From positions 1 through 17,301 of the forward strand of contig CAJFQL010000041.1 of the NCBI GenBank assembly GCA_904419035.1: DNA of 17,301 nt, given 5' to 3'. Source of the DNA: Heritagella caecorum (GTDB taxonomy: Bacteria; Bacillota; Clostridia; Oscillospirales; Acutalibacteraceae). Under the pieces are notes generated by a model that saw only the letters and a program-made list of their open reading frames with translations, was not told where the DNA came from and did not search any database. The stretch's first letter is position 1. The number at the start of each line of letters is the position of its first letter. Positions 1-6,571 of this stretch are shown here, in pieces. The translations under genes and the position numbers were made by a program.

Positions 1-201
1 TGGCCGTCCCTTGGGTCTAATCTCAATCCCGGCTTCCTGTTTTCGTTGTTTGGCTCTTTCCCGTTTGACGAGTTTCTTTACGACGTACTTATCCCGAAAA
101 CCAAAGTACTCCGCCACTTCTCTCTGCGTTTTTCCCGATCCAAGCATAGCTTCGATTTCAGGCAACAATTCCTGCACATGCGTGTAATTCCCTTTACTCA
201 T
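1..201 (-). CDS. IS3-type transposase OrfA, N-terminal part (partial, runs off window)
   Basis: Translating the minus strand from the ATG at 201 gives 67 codons with no stop, starting MSKGNYTHVQELLPEIEAML and continuing through a helix-turn-helix (TQREVAEYFGFRDKYVVKKL, about residues 26-45). A basic KRERAKQRKQ tract and RPKGRP follow. In IS3-family elements OrfA is the DNA-binding half and the DDE catalytic half (OrfB) is made by frameshifting; OrfB would lie outside the window. The ribosome binding site AGGGGG (209-214) sits 7 bases before the ATG, inside the 3' arm of a strong hairpin. The recognition is from memory of similar clostridial proteins, so the family call is probable rather than certain. 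Confidence 0.75.
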   Translation of the reverse strand, partial: MSKGNYTHVQELLPEIEAMLGSGKTQREVAEYFGFRDKYVVKKLVKRERAKQRKQEAGIEIRPKGRP

Positions 202-204
202 AGC

Positions 205-251
205 AGTACCCCCTGATGTAGTACTTCCATTTTCCTACATCAGGGGGTACT
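205..251 (-). repeat. 16-bp perfect inverted repeat hiding the orfA ribosome binding site
   Basis: AGTACCCCCTGATGTA (205-220) is exactly mirrored by TACATCAGGGGGTACT (236-251), with a 15-base spacer. Read on the minus strand, the 3' arm contains the AGGGGG ribosome binding site and ends 3 bases before the orfA ATG. A transcript entering from outside would fold this site shut. Such RBS sequestration is known in other IS elements as protection against read-through expression; its operation here is inferred. Confidence 0.8.
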
Positions 252-328
252 TTGTCTATTGTCCGTTTTTACTGGACCTGTTCATACTGCCTGTGGGAAC
301 CGGGGCCCTTTTTGCTTTTCAAAATCCG

Positions 329-1411
329 TTACGCCTTTTCAATCAGGCTGCACACCAAATCGCCCATTTCACTGCACGAAACGCGCCGCATGCCTTCCAC
401 CCAAATATCCGGGGTGCGGGCCGTCTGCAGGGCCTTTTCCACCGCCCGGTCAATGGCCGCGGCCGCTTCGGGCTGCGACAGGGAGTATTTGAGCATCATC
501 GAAACCGACAGGATCGTCGCCAGGGGGTTGGCGATCCCCTGCCCGGCGATATCCGGGGCGGAACCGTGGATGGGTTCATACAGCCCGCTGTTCGTTTCGT
601 TGAGGGAAGCCGACGCCAGCATGCCGATGGAACCGCTGATCATGGACGCTTCGTCCGACAAAATGTCGCCGAAAATGTTGCTGGTCAAAATCACGTCGAA
701 CTGGGCGGGGTTGCGCACCAGCTGCATGGCGCAGTTATCCACATACATGTGGGACAGTTCCACTTCGGGGAATTCGTCCCGGCCAATACGGCTCACGGTT
801 TCGCGCCACAGGCGGGACGATTCCAGCACGTTGCTCTTATCGACACTGGTCACCTTCTTATGACGCTTCATGGCCATGGAAAACGCCACCCGGGCAATGC
901 GTTCGATCTCTTTGACGTTATACATTTCCGTATCAAACGCCGCGGGGATGCCGTGATCGTCGCAGCGGCCGCGCTTGCCAAAATAGATGCCGCCGGTAAG
1001 TTCGCGCACCACCATGACATCAATGCCGGCGCCCACAATGTCCGCCCGCAGGGGGGATGCATCCCGCAGCGCTTCGAAAATCACGGCCGGGCGCAGGTTG
1101 GCAAACAGCCCCAACGCCCCGCGGATGCCCAAAAGCCCTTTTTCGGGGCGGTTTTCGCTGGGCTGGTTATCCCACTTGGGGCCGCCCACGGCGCCCAGCA
1201 GGGTGGCGTCTGCCGCCTTGCAGATTTTCACCGTCTCCTCCGGCAGGGGCACACCGGTGGCGTCGATGGCGCAGCCGCCCAGCAGCGCCGGGGCGTACGT
1301 CACACCAAAACCGAAGACGCTGGCGGTTTTATCCAGCACTTTGACCGCTTCGTTTACAATTTCGGGTCCAATCCCGTCGCCCCGCAGGACGGCAATTTGA
1401 TAGTTTTTCAT
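329..1411 (-). CDS. leuB: 3-isopropylmalate dehydrogenase LeuB
   Basis: This cytoplasmic enzyme oxidises and decarboxylates 3-isopropylmalate to 2-oxoisocaproate with NAD+, the third step of leucine synthesis. The 360-residue length is normal for LeuB. Visible signatures are GDGIGPE (11-17), the substrate arginines around R97, R107 and R136, the RELTGGIYFG segment (136-145) with its catalytic Tyr143, TSNIFGDILSD with metal-binding aspartates, and the NAD-binding GLYEPIHGSAPDIAGQGIANP region. The ATG at 1411 has AAGGAGG overlapping the leuA stop codon, so it is translated from the leuA message and controlled by the upstream T-box. leuC and leuD are not adjacent. About 45 bases downstream the IS end begins. 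Confidence 0.97.
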   Translation of the reverse strand: MKNYQIAVLRGDGIGPEIVNEAVKVLDKTASVFGFGVTYAPALLGGCAIDATGVPLPEETVKICKAADATLLGAVGGPKWDNQPSENRPEKGLLGIRGALGLFANLRPAVIFEALRDASPLRADIVGAGIDVMVVRELTGGIYFGKRGRCDDHGIPAAFDTEMYNVKEIERIARVAFSMAMKRHKKVTSVDKSNVLESSRLWRETVSRIGRDEFPEVELSHMYVDNCAMQLVRNPAQFDVILTSNIFGDILSDEASMISGSIGMLASASLNETNSGLYEPIHGSAPDIAGQGIANPLATILSVSMMLKYSLSQPEAAAAIDRAVEKALQTARTPDIWVEGMRRVSCSEMGDLVCSLIEKA

Positions 1412-1423
1412 GCCAAATCCTCC

Positions 1424-3115
1424 TTATTTATCCATCCGGCAGGCCCGGTTGATCGCGCAGATAATGCCCTTGATCGAAGCCAGGCTGATGTTACTGTCAC
1501 GTCCCACGCCAAACACGGTATTGCCCTTGGGGGTACGGATCTGGATATACGACAGCGCCTTGGAATCGGCACCGGTGGTCATGGCGTGTTCGCTGTAGGA
1601 CACAAAGTGGTAATCGTGAATGCCCACGGTGGACAGCGCCCGGAAGAACGCATCGATGGGCCCATTGCCCACGCCGGAAATGGCATGGTCTTCGTGGTGG
1701 AAGCGGATGGTCCCTTCAAAATGCACCACGGTTTCGTCGTCGGCGTTGTTTTCTTCATACAGTTTATAGCGCTTGAGGTTATACGGCGTATTGACCCCGA
1801 AATATTCCTTCTGGAACAAATCGAAGATCTCCTGGGGCATAAGTTCGCGCCCCGCTTCGTCGCAGGCCGCTTTCACGGCCGCGCCGAATTCCGGGTACAT
1901 GGCCTTGGGCATCACATAGCCGAAATTCTGCTGCATGATAAACGCCGCGCCGCCTTTGCCCGACTGGGAATTGATGCGGATAATGGGCTCGTACTGCCGC
2001 CCCACATCGGCGGGGTCGATGGGCAGGTACGGCACTTCCCAGTAATCACTTTGATGCTCGTGCATATAATCCACGCCTTTTTTGATGGCATCCTGGTGCG
2101 AACCGGAAAACGCCGTGAATACCAGATCCCCGGCATACGGATGGCGTTCGTGCACTTTCATATGGGTGCACGATTCATACACCTCGCGGATGTGCTTAAT
2201 ATCGTGGAAATCGAGTTTGGGGTCCACCCCCTGGGTGAACATATTGAGGGCCAGGGTGACAATATCGGCGTTCCCCGTGCGTTCCCCGTTGCCAAACAGC
2301 GTGCCTTCCACCCGTTCGGCCCCGGCCATGAGCCCCAGTTCCGTGGCGGCCACACCTTCGCCCCGGTCGTTGTGGGGGTGCAGGCTGATAATCGCGCTGT
2401 CGCGGCCTTTCAGGTTGCGGATAAAGTATTCAATCTGGTCGGCGTGGTGGTTGGGGGTACTGCCTTCTACGGTATTGGGCAGGTTCAGGATCACTTTGTT
2501 GTCCGGCGTAGCGCCCAGTTCTTCCAGCACCCGGTCACAGATCAGCACTGCATTTTCCGGTTCCGTACCGGAAAAGCTCTCGGGGGAATATTCATAGCGG
2601 ATGTGGATGTCGCCGTTTTTCATTTCTTCTTCCGTCAGCTGGCGGATCAGCCGTGCGCCTTCCACGGCAATATCGATCACGCCCTGCATGCCGGTTTTAA
2701 ACACCACTTTGCGCTGCAAGGTAGAGGTGGAGTTATAAAAATGTACGATCACGTTTTTCGCCCCGTGAATCGCATCGAATGTTTTGCGGATCAGATGGGG
2801 CCGGGCCTGTACCAGCACCTGGATCGTTACGTCATCGGGGATCAGGTCCTGTTCAATCAATGTGCGCAGAATTTCATATTCCGTTTCGCTGGCCGAGGGG
2901 AACCCCACTTCGATTTCTTTAAAACCGATGTCCACCAACGTGCGGAAAAAGCGGACTTTTTCTTCCAGGTTCATGGGGTTGACCAGCGCCTGGTTGCCGT
3001 CGCGCAGATCCACGCTGCACCAGATGGGCGCCTTTTCAATGCGGGCGTCGGGCCAATGGCGGTCCTTCAGATTGACCGCCGGAAACGGACGGTATTTTTG
3101 ATAGCCTTCCTTCAC
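1424..3115 (-). CDS. leuA: 2-isopropylmalate synthase, LeuA type 2
   Basis: LeuA condenses acetyl-CoA with 2-oxoisovalerate, the committed step of leucine synthesis. The protein shows APIWCSVDLRDGNQAL at the start of the TIM barrel (metal Asp36 region), the metal-binding HPHND motif (246-250), and a C-terminal regulatory domain with GVGNGPIDAFF. The 563-residue length fits the long type-2 form found in actinobacteria and many clostridia. I chose the GTG at 3115: AGGAG lies 10 bases upstream, and the protein then begins at the usual KYRPF..VNL..R.WP region. A longer frame back to an ATG at 3211 would start inside the T-box terminator and is not credible. A TTG at 3121 is an alternative start. 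It is the first gene of leuA-leuB, 12 bases ahead of leuB, and is expected to be feedback-inhibited by leucine. Confidence 0.95.
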   Translation of the reverse strand: MKEGYQKYRPFPAVNLKDRHWPDARIEKAPIWCSVDLRDGNQALVNPMNLEEKVRFFRTLVDIGFKEIEVGFPSASETEYEILRTLIEQDLIPDDVTIQVLVQARPHLIRKTFDAIHGAKNVIVHFYNSTSTLQRKVVFKTGMQGVIDIAVEGARLIRQLTEEEMKNGDIHIRYEYSPESFSGTEPENAVLICDRVLEELGATPDNKVILNLPNTVEGSTPNHHADQIEYFIRNLKGRDSAIISLHPHNDRGEGVAATELGLMAGAERVEGTLFGNGERTGNADIVTLALNMFTQGVDPKLDFHDIKHIREVYESCTHMKVHERHPYAGDLVFTAFSGSHQDAIKKGVDYMHEHQSDYWEVPYLPIDPADVGRQYEPIIRINSQSGKGGAAFIMQQNFGYVMPKAMYPEFGAAVKAACDEAGRELMPQEIFDLFQKEYFGVNTPYNLKRYKLYEENNADDETVVHFEGTIRFHHEDHAISGVGNGPIDAFFRALSTVGIHDYHFVSYSEHAMTTGADSKALSYIQIRTPKGNTVFGVGRDSNISLASIKGIICAINRACRMDK

Positions 3116-3178
3116 AATCAACACGCTCCTTTTTGGTTTTTCGCTGGATTTCTTGAGCAAGGGACCGTTTTCGTTAGC

Positions 3179-3219
3179 AAAAAAACGCCCCGCACGGCTA
3201 TCGCTAGCCATCCGGGGCG
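3179..3219 (-). terminator. T-box regulated intrinsic terminator
   Basis: On the minus strand CGCCCC (3214-3219) pairs with GGGGCG (3186-3191), and GGCTA/TAGCC extends the stem around a GCGA loop. A run of seven T (3179-3185) follows. It lies directly after the T-box antiterminator sequence and before the leuA start, as expected for a leader attenuator. Confidence 0.92.
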
Positions 3220-3459
3220 AAAAAATTTCGCGGTACCACCCTTGGTTCGGCCTTTTGTCACCAAAAAGCCCTCGTTAGCCTCCAACAAGGCATGGGCCTG
3301 TAACGCGGCCACGCGTCCGCCACTTATCATGGCGGCGACTCCGGGACGAGCTATACACAAAAACAGCCCTGCCGGCTTCCACCTGACGCCGGCTCTCTGA
3401 AAAGGCCCGAATCTGTCTTTTTCCCTTCACAGTCTTTGGGATGATGATAAAAGATTGTT
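3179..3459 (-). promoter_or_regulatory. Leucine-specific T-box riboswitch leader of leuA
   Basis: Read on the minus strand, the leader carries the canonical T-box sequence AAGGGTGGTACCGCG (3229-3243). Its UGGU bulge (3235-3238) would pair with the free NCCA end of uncharged tRNA and fits the A discriminator of tRNA-Leu. Upstream is a Stem I with an AGAGAG / GGTGGAAG pair of conserved distal-loop motifs (roughly 3375-3400). A specifier candidate CTC (Leu) at 3348-3350 is followed by the expected purine. An intrinsic terminator follows at 3179-3219. Low charged tRNA-Leu should stabilise the antiterminator and permit leuAB transcription. The T-box core is directly seen; the specifier assignment rests on position and agreement with the gene's role. 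Confidence 0.93.
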
Positions 3460-3465
3460 ATTTGT

Positions 3466-3495
3466 ATTATAGGAGCAACCACCCGGTTTTGTCAA
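3466..3495 (-). promoter_or_regulatory. Sigma-A type promoter of leuAB
   Basis: A perfect TTGACA (3490-3495) and a perfect TATAAT (3466-3471) are separated by 18 bases on the minus strand. Transcription would start near 3459, at the head of the T-box leader. The -35 box is 18 bases after the stop codon of the upstream phosphatase gene. No convincing terminator lies between them, so some read-through into the leader is possible. Confidence 0.88.
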
Positions 3496-3513
3496 CCATC
3501 ACGAAAAATTTTC

Positions 3514-4224
3514 TTATTGGCCCTGTTCTTCGGGTTTCTTTGCCGGGAACGCAATGTGCAACGCCTGGCGGGCCGCCTGCAGGGCTTCGTCCTCCTGCTC
3601 TTCGTCTTTTTCAAAGTGCGGCAGGGTGCAGAATACCTCCGCCACCATGGAGCGCATCCATAAGGACGGCGTGATCTGCAGCGTGTAGCCGTGGCCCGGT
3701 TCGCACATCCACTCGTACAGCCCCGCCCGCGGCAATCCATACGCCGCACACAGCGCCATGATCACATCGCCCTGGGTCACCAGCACCACATTTTCCGTGT
3801 GGCTGCGCATCATGCTGTCCACCAGTTTTTCAAACACTTCGCACACCCGGTGCATAAAGGTCATGTTGCCTTCTCCCCCGGGCGGCACGGCGCCCTCTTC
3901 CCCGCGCATCCATTTCTGATACGTTTCATCCCCCTGCAAGTCTTCGGCCGTTTTGCCTTCCCATTCGCCAAAATTGCAGCCTTCCAGCCCCCGCAGGTAG
4001 GTGCCCGTGGTACCGGGGTATAGAAGTTCCAAACTTTCGCGGCAGCGCTGGTTGGCGCTGCAAAAATACGCGTCGGCTTTGGGGTACTGGGCGGACGAAG
4101 CCAAGGCCTTTAGCTGGTTTCGTCCGTTTTCGCTCAGGGGCGAATCCGTCACGCCAATGTACTGGCCTTTTTCGGCGCCTTCGCTTACGCCGTGACGGAT
4201 CAAATGAATGCGGTATGATTTCAT
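3514..4224 (-). CDS. Histidine phosphatase (phosphoglycerate mutase-like) family protein with altered active site
   Basis: The N-terminus IHLIRHGVSEG (7-16) holds the RHG motif with the phospho-accepting His11. Arg60 lies in the SxxxR segment, and Glu81 in LEGCNFGEWEG is the usual proton-donor position. The family's second catalytic His, normally in a T/S-H-G motif, is replaced by Gln: the sequence reads VLVTQGDVIMAL with Q151, encoded by CAG. The protein is therefore either a weakened phosphatase or a pseudoenzyme that may bind phospho-ligands. It has 236 residues, no signal peptide or membrane segment, and an acidic, helical, charged tail after about residue 205. The ATG at 4224 has AAGGAG upstream. 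It stands alone, divergent from the Xre gene. Substrate is unknown. Confidence 0.85.
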   Translation of the reverse strand: MKSYRIHLIRHGVSEGAEKGQYIGVTDSPLSENGRNQLKALASSAQYPKADAYFCSANQRCRESLELLYPGTTGTYLRGLEGCNFGEWEGKTAEDLQGDETYQKWMRGEEGAVPPGGEGNMTFMHRVCEVFEKLVDSMMRSHTENVVLVTQGDVIMALCAAYGLPRAGLYEWMCEPGHGYTLQITPSLWMRSMVAEVFCTLPHFEKDEEQEDEALQAARQALHIAFPAKKPEEQGQ

Positions 4225-4267
4225 AATATAGGCTCCTTTTTTGCCGGGTCATACGATATATAGCGGC

Positions 4268-4296
4268 TTTACAAATTGTTTAGTTTGTATTATACT
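4268..4296 (+). promoter_or_regulatory. Probable xre promoter with internal inverted repeat
   Basis: TTTACA (4268-4273) and TATACT (4291-4296) with 17-base spacing form a good promoter for the plus-strand regulator gene. Between them is an inverted repeat TACAAA (4270-4275) / TTTGTA (4284-4289) with an 8-base gap, a plausible Xre operator for autoregulation. The minus strand has TATAAT at 4289-4294 that could serve the divergent phosphatase gene, but no clear -35 box goes with it. Only the sequence matches are seen; binding is inferred. Confidence 0.55.
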
Positions 4297-4347
4297 TTAC
4301 ATTACGTTATTTCGCTGAATTTCGACAGGGGCAAGGGGTAAAACGGT

Positions 4348-5049
4348 ATGATTAACCAGAGCTTTTCGCGGATTCTCACCTTACTGCGCAAAGAACAGGG
4401 ATTAAGCCAAAAAATGGCCGCCCAGCAGCTGGGGGTTTCTCAGGCGCTGCTTTCTCATTACGAAAAAGGCATTCGGGAATGCGGGCTGGACTTTGTAGTG
4501 CGGGCCGCTGATTTTTACCATGTGTCCTGCGATTACCTGTTGGGCCGCACACCAGAGCGCAACGGGGCCACCATTTCGGTGGACGACCTGCCCGACGGGC
4601 CCGAAGGCAAAGAAAACCGCGGGGTGGGAAGCCTGGTGGCGGTGCTCAACAAAAAGCTACTCACCAACTCCCTGCATGTGCTGTTCGCCCTCTTGCAGCA
4701 ATGCCGCAACAAAGCGCTGATTAACGAAATATCCGCATCGCTGGATCTGTCGATCTACAAGGCGTTCCGCCAGTTGTATGCGGCCAATCCCAAAAACGCC
4801 CAAAACCTGTTTGCCGCTTCGCCCCGGCTGTATGCCGGCCTGGCCGACAGCGCCCGCAGCGCCGCCGAAGCGAAAGCCGCCGCCCTGGCTGCCGGGGAAG
4901 AGGTGGACGGCGAAAAAGGGATGGGCAAAGACGATGGCCCGGCCATCACCCAGGAATCCTTAACGAAGGATTATCCCCTGTTTGCTTCATCGCTGATGAA
5001 TTTGATTCAAAGCAGCGAAGTGCGCATGGGCGTACGGCAAAAACGATAA
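4348..5049 (+). CDS. Xre-family helix-turn-helix transcriptional regulator
   Basis: Residues 6-70 form a classic Cro/C1-type domain: FSRILTLLRKEQGLSQKMAA, then QLGVSQALLSHYEKG as helix-turn-recognition helix, ending in the typical DYLLGRTPER. The remaining ~160 residues are a helical region (about 95-150), an Ala/Glu/Lys-rich linker (about 165-190) and a short helical end. I do not recognise them as a named sensor domain; there is no peptidase or sugar-binding signature. The 233-residue length is longer than simple phage-type repressors. The start has AAGGGG upstream. It is a single-gene transcript with its own terminator, divergent from the phosphatase-like gene, which is therefore a possible target. 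The DNA-binding role is sure; its regulon is unknown. Confidence 0.88.
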   Translation: MINQSFSRILTLLRKEQGLSQKMAAQQLGVSQALLSHYEKGIRECGLDFVVRAADFYHVSCDYLLGRTPERNGATISVDDLPDGPEGKENRGVGSLVAVLNKKLLTNSLHVLFALLQQCRNKALINEISASLDLSIYKAFRQLYAANPKNAQNLFAASPRLYAGLADSARSAAEAKAAALAAGEEVDGEKGMGKDDGPAITQESLTKDYPLFASSLMNLIQSSEVRMGVRQKR

Positions 5050-5062
5050 CGAAACACATCGG

Positions 5063-5093
5063 GAAGGCCCCCAAACGGGGGCCTTCTTTTTTT
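5063..5093 (+). terminator. Intrinsic terminator after xre
   Basis: GAAGGCCCCC (5063-5072), loop AAAC, and GGGGGCCTTC (5077-5086) are followed by seven T. This is a perfect 10-bp GC-rich stem 13 bases after the xre stop. There is no T-run on the minus side, so for the convergent GH32 transcript it would be a hairpin without a canonical tail. Confidence 0.93.
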
Positions 5094-5127
5094 GCCGTTT
5101 TTGCCGGTATCGCTGTTTTTCGGTGTT

Positions 5128-6483
5128 TTACAGGCCGTACACCTGTACGGCGGCCTGCCCTTCCACGTCAAAACGGGTAAACGCTTCGCCGGGGAACAAC
5201 GAAACGGAAAATGCCCGTGTGCCCTTATCGCCAAACATTTCAAACGCGCAGCCGTCCAGCACCGCTGTGAGTTCCCATGCCCCTTCAAAGAAGCGCACGG
5301 CGCTTCGGGCCAGGAGATCGGCGGTGTAATTGTCGGAAAACGGCTCGCACACGTCCCGGCGGTCGATAACAAATTCATTTTTCCCGTTCACACCAAACCG
5401 GAACGCTTTGCCCGACGGCGTGCGCAGGGTGACAATTCCTTCCCCTTTACCGGTGACTTTCAATAGGCATGTGGTTCCTGTCAGGGCCCCCTGGGTTGCC
5501 GGCGGGCAATCCATTAGAGCCGGGGCATCTTTTGGTACAAACGGCAAAGCCGCCAACCAGTCCCCCTGCGGCGTCTTCTGCAGCGACAGCACCCGGGGCA
5601 ATGTCATATGGCAGCGCCATTCGCCGGTGGGCGCCTCGCCCGCATATACCATGTTGTCGCCCCAGGCGATAAACGTGGGCTGCGGCGCATTACTATACGT
5701 GGTACCTGCGTAGCAGTCAAACCCGTTATCCACCCACTGGCCGCAGGGATCAGAGGCTGTAAACGTACCGTTTGCAAATTCGCCCAACCAGTACCGGGTG
5801 CGCACACCGCCCAGTTCCATAGGGATTTGCATGCTGATGGTCAGTACCCAGCGCAACCGCCCGTCCTGCGACGGCAGCGCGTACAAATCGGGGCACTCCC
5901 ATACGGCACCTTTGGGCGCTTCCTCTTCCGGCAGGGGACCGAACACCCCGGTTTTTTCCCAATCGAGCAGGTTACGGGACCGGTAGAACCAGCAGCTGTC
6001 TTTGACCGCCAGCGCCATGACCCAGTCGTCACCTACACGCAGCACTTTCGGGTCGCGGAAATCCCGAATGCCGGGGTTTTCGATCAGGATTTTGCCGTAT
6101 TTGTGGAAGGTCTTCCCTTCATCCAGGCTGTACGCCATGCTCTGGTATTCCGTTTCACCGGTATCGTAGGTGAAAAACAGCAGCATGGGCGGCGTTTTGC
6201 CATCCCCCAGGCCCGACACATTTTGTTCGTCGATAACAGCGCTGCCGCTGAAAATCATGCCCTTTTCATCCGGATACAGGGCAATATCCCGGTGTTCCCA
6301 ATGGTACAGATCCCGGCTGACCGCGTGCCCCCAGTGCATGGGACCCCACTGGGTTCCCGACGGATTATGCTGATAAAACAGGTGGTAATCCCCCCCTACA
6401 CATACCAGTCCGTTGGGGTCATTCAGCCAGTTTTTCGGCGCCGTAAAATGCAACTTGGGACGATAATCAAAAGTATCTTGCAT
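5128..6483 (-). CDS. Glycoside hydrolase family 32 (beta-fructosidase / sucrose-6-phosphate hydrolase type)
   Basis: All three GH32 landmarks are present: WLNDPNG (19-25) with nucleophile Asp22, FRDP (142-145) with transition-state Asp144, and ECPD (196-199) with acid/base Glu196. The N-terminal five-bladed propeller is followed by a C-terminal beta-sandwich of about 150 residues. It has 451 residues from the ATG at 6483, which has GAAGGA upstream. A longer in-frame start at 6552 would add residues that cross the promoter and is rejected. No signal peptide is visible, so it should act in the cytoplasm on imported sucrose, sucrose-6-phosphate or short fructo-oligosaccharides. No PTS, ABC transporter or fructokinase gene adjoins it. 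Exact substrate cannot be read from the motifs. Confidence 0.93.
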   Translation of the reverse strand: MQDTFDYRPKLHFTAPKNWLNDPNGLVCVGGDYHLFYQHNPSGTQWGPMHWGHAVSRDLYHWEHRDIALYPDEKGMIFSGSAVIDEQNVSGLGDGKTPPMLLFFTYDTGETEYQSMAYSLDEGKTFHKYGKILIENPGIRDFRDPKVLRVGDDWVMALAVKDSCWFYRSRNLLDWEKTGVFGPLPEEEAPKGAVWECPDLYALPSQDGRLRWVLTISMQIPMELGGVRTRYWLGEFANGTFTASDPCGQWVDNGFDCYAGTTYSNAPQPTFIAWGDNMVYAGEAPTGEWRCHMTLPRVLSLQKTPQGDWLAALPFVPKDAPALMDCPPATQGALTGTTCLLKVTGKGEGIVTLRTPSGKAFRFGVNGKNEFVIDRRDVCEPFSDNYTADLLARSAVRFFEGAWELTAVLDGCAFEMFGDKGTRAFSVSLFPGEAFTRFDVEGQAAVQVYGL

Positions 6484-6542
6484 GGTTCCTTCCCCTTTCC
6501 GTTTCCCCGTTCCACGATCTTGACGGGGGGATATCTGCCTGT

Positions 6543-6571
6543 ATGATACCATGGGCCCGCGGACCTGTCAA
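6543..6571 (-). promoter_or_regulatory. Promoter of the GH32 gene
   Basis: A perfect TTGACA (6566-6571) and TATCAT (6543-6548) have a 17-base spacer on the minus strand. The -35 box overlaps the stop codon of the upstream coaX gene. The start site would be about 55 bases before the GH32 ATG. This gives the gene its own transcription start even though coaX runs in the same direction without a visible terminator. Confidence 0.75.

Larger units (their letters stand above)
1..284 (-). mobile_element. Left end of an IS3-family insertion sequence (partial)
   Basis: The minus strand from 284 downwards starts with TGAAC, then a GTCC...GGAC-containing terminal segment, a perfect 16-bp inverted repeat (205-251) and an orfA-type transposase start at 201. 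The same order (TGAAC, CCAG, GACA, CCCCTG-TG-AGGAA-AT) recurs at 17205-17260 on the plus strand. That independent copy supports 284 as the outer boundary. The element continues beyond base 1, so the other end and any target duplication cannot be seen. The family assignment rests on the orfA-like N-terminus and the TG-starting ends; the exact boundary is inferred from the match between the two copies. Confidence 0.72.

Noticed and set aside
3116..3211. Upstream extension of leuA to an ATG at 3211
   Set aside because: The extension would be encoded by the T-box terminator stem and the region just after it; the family normally begins near the GTG at 3115, which has a ribosome binding site.
293..3400. 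Very long plus-strand open frame (over 1000 codons) across leuAB and the T-box
   Set aside because: It is antisense to two certain genes and to an RNA leader, is rich in His/Phe/Gly as typical of complementary-strand shadows in GC-rich DNA, and has no ribosome binding site.
5063..5093. Bidirectional use of the xre terminator for the GH32 transcript
   Set aside because: The minus-strand side lacks a T-run after the stem, so it is scored only for xre.
5608..6546. 312-codon plus-strand open frame
   Set aside because: Antisense shadow of the GH32 gene, whose catalytic motifs are unmistakable.
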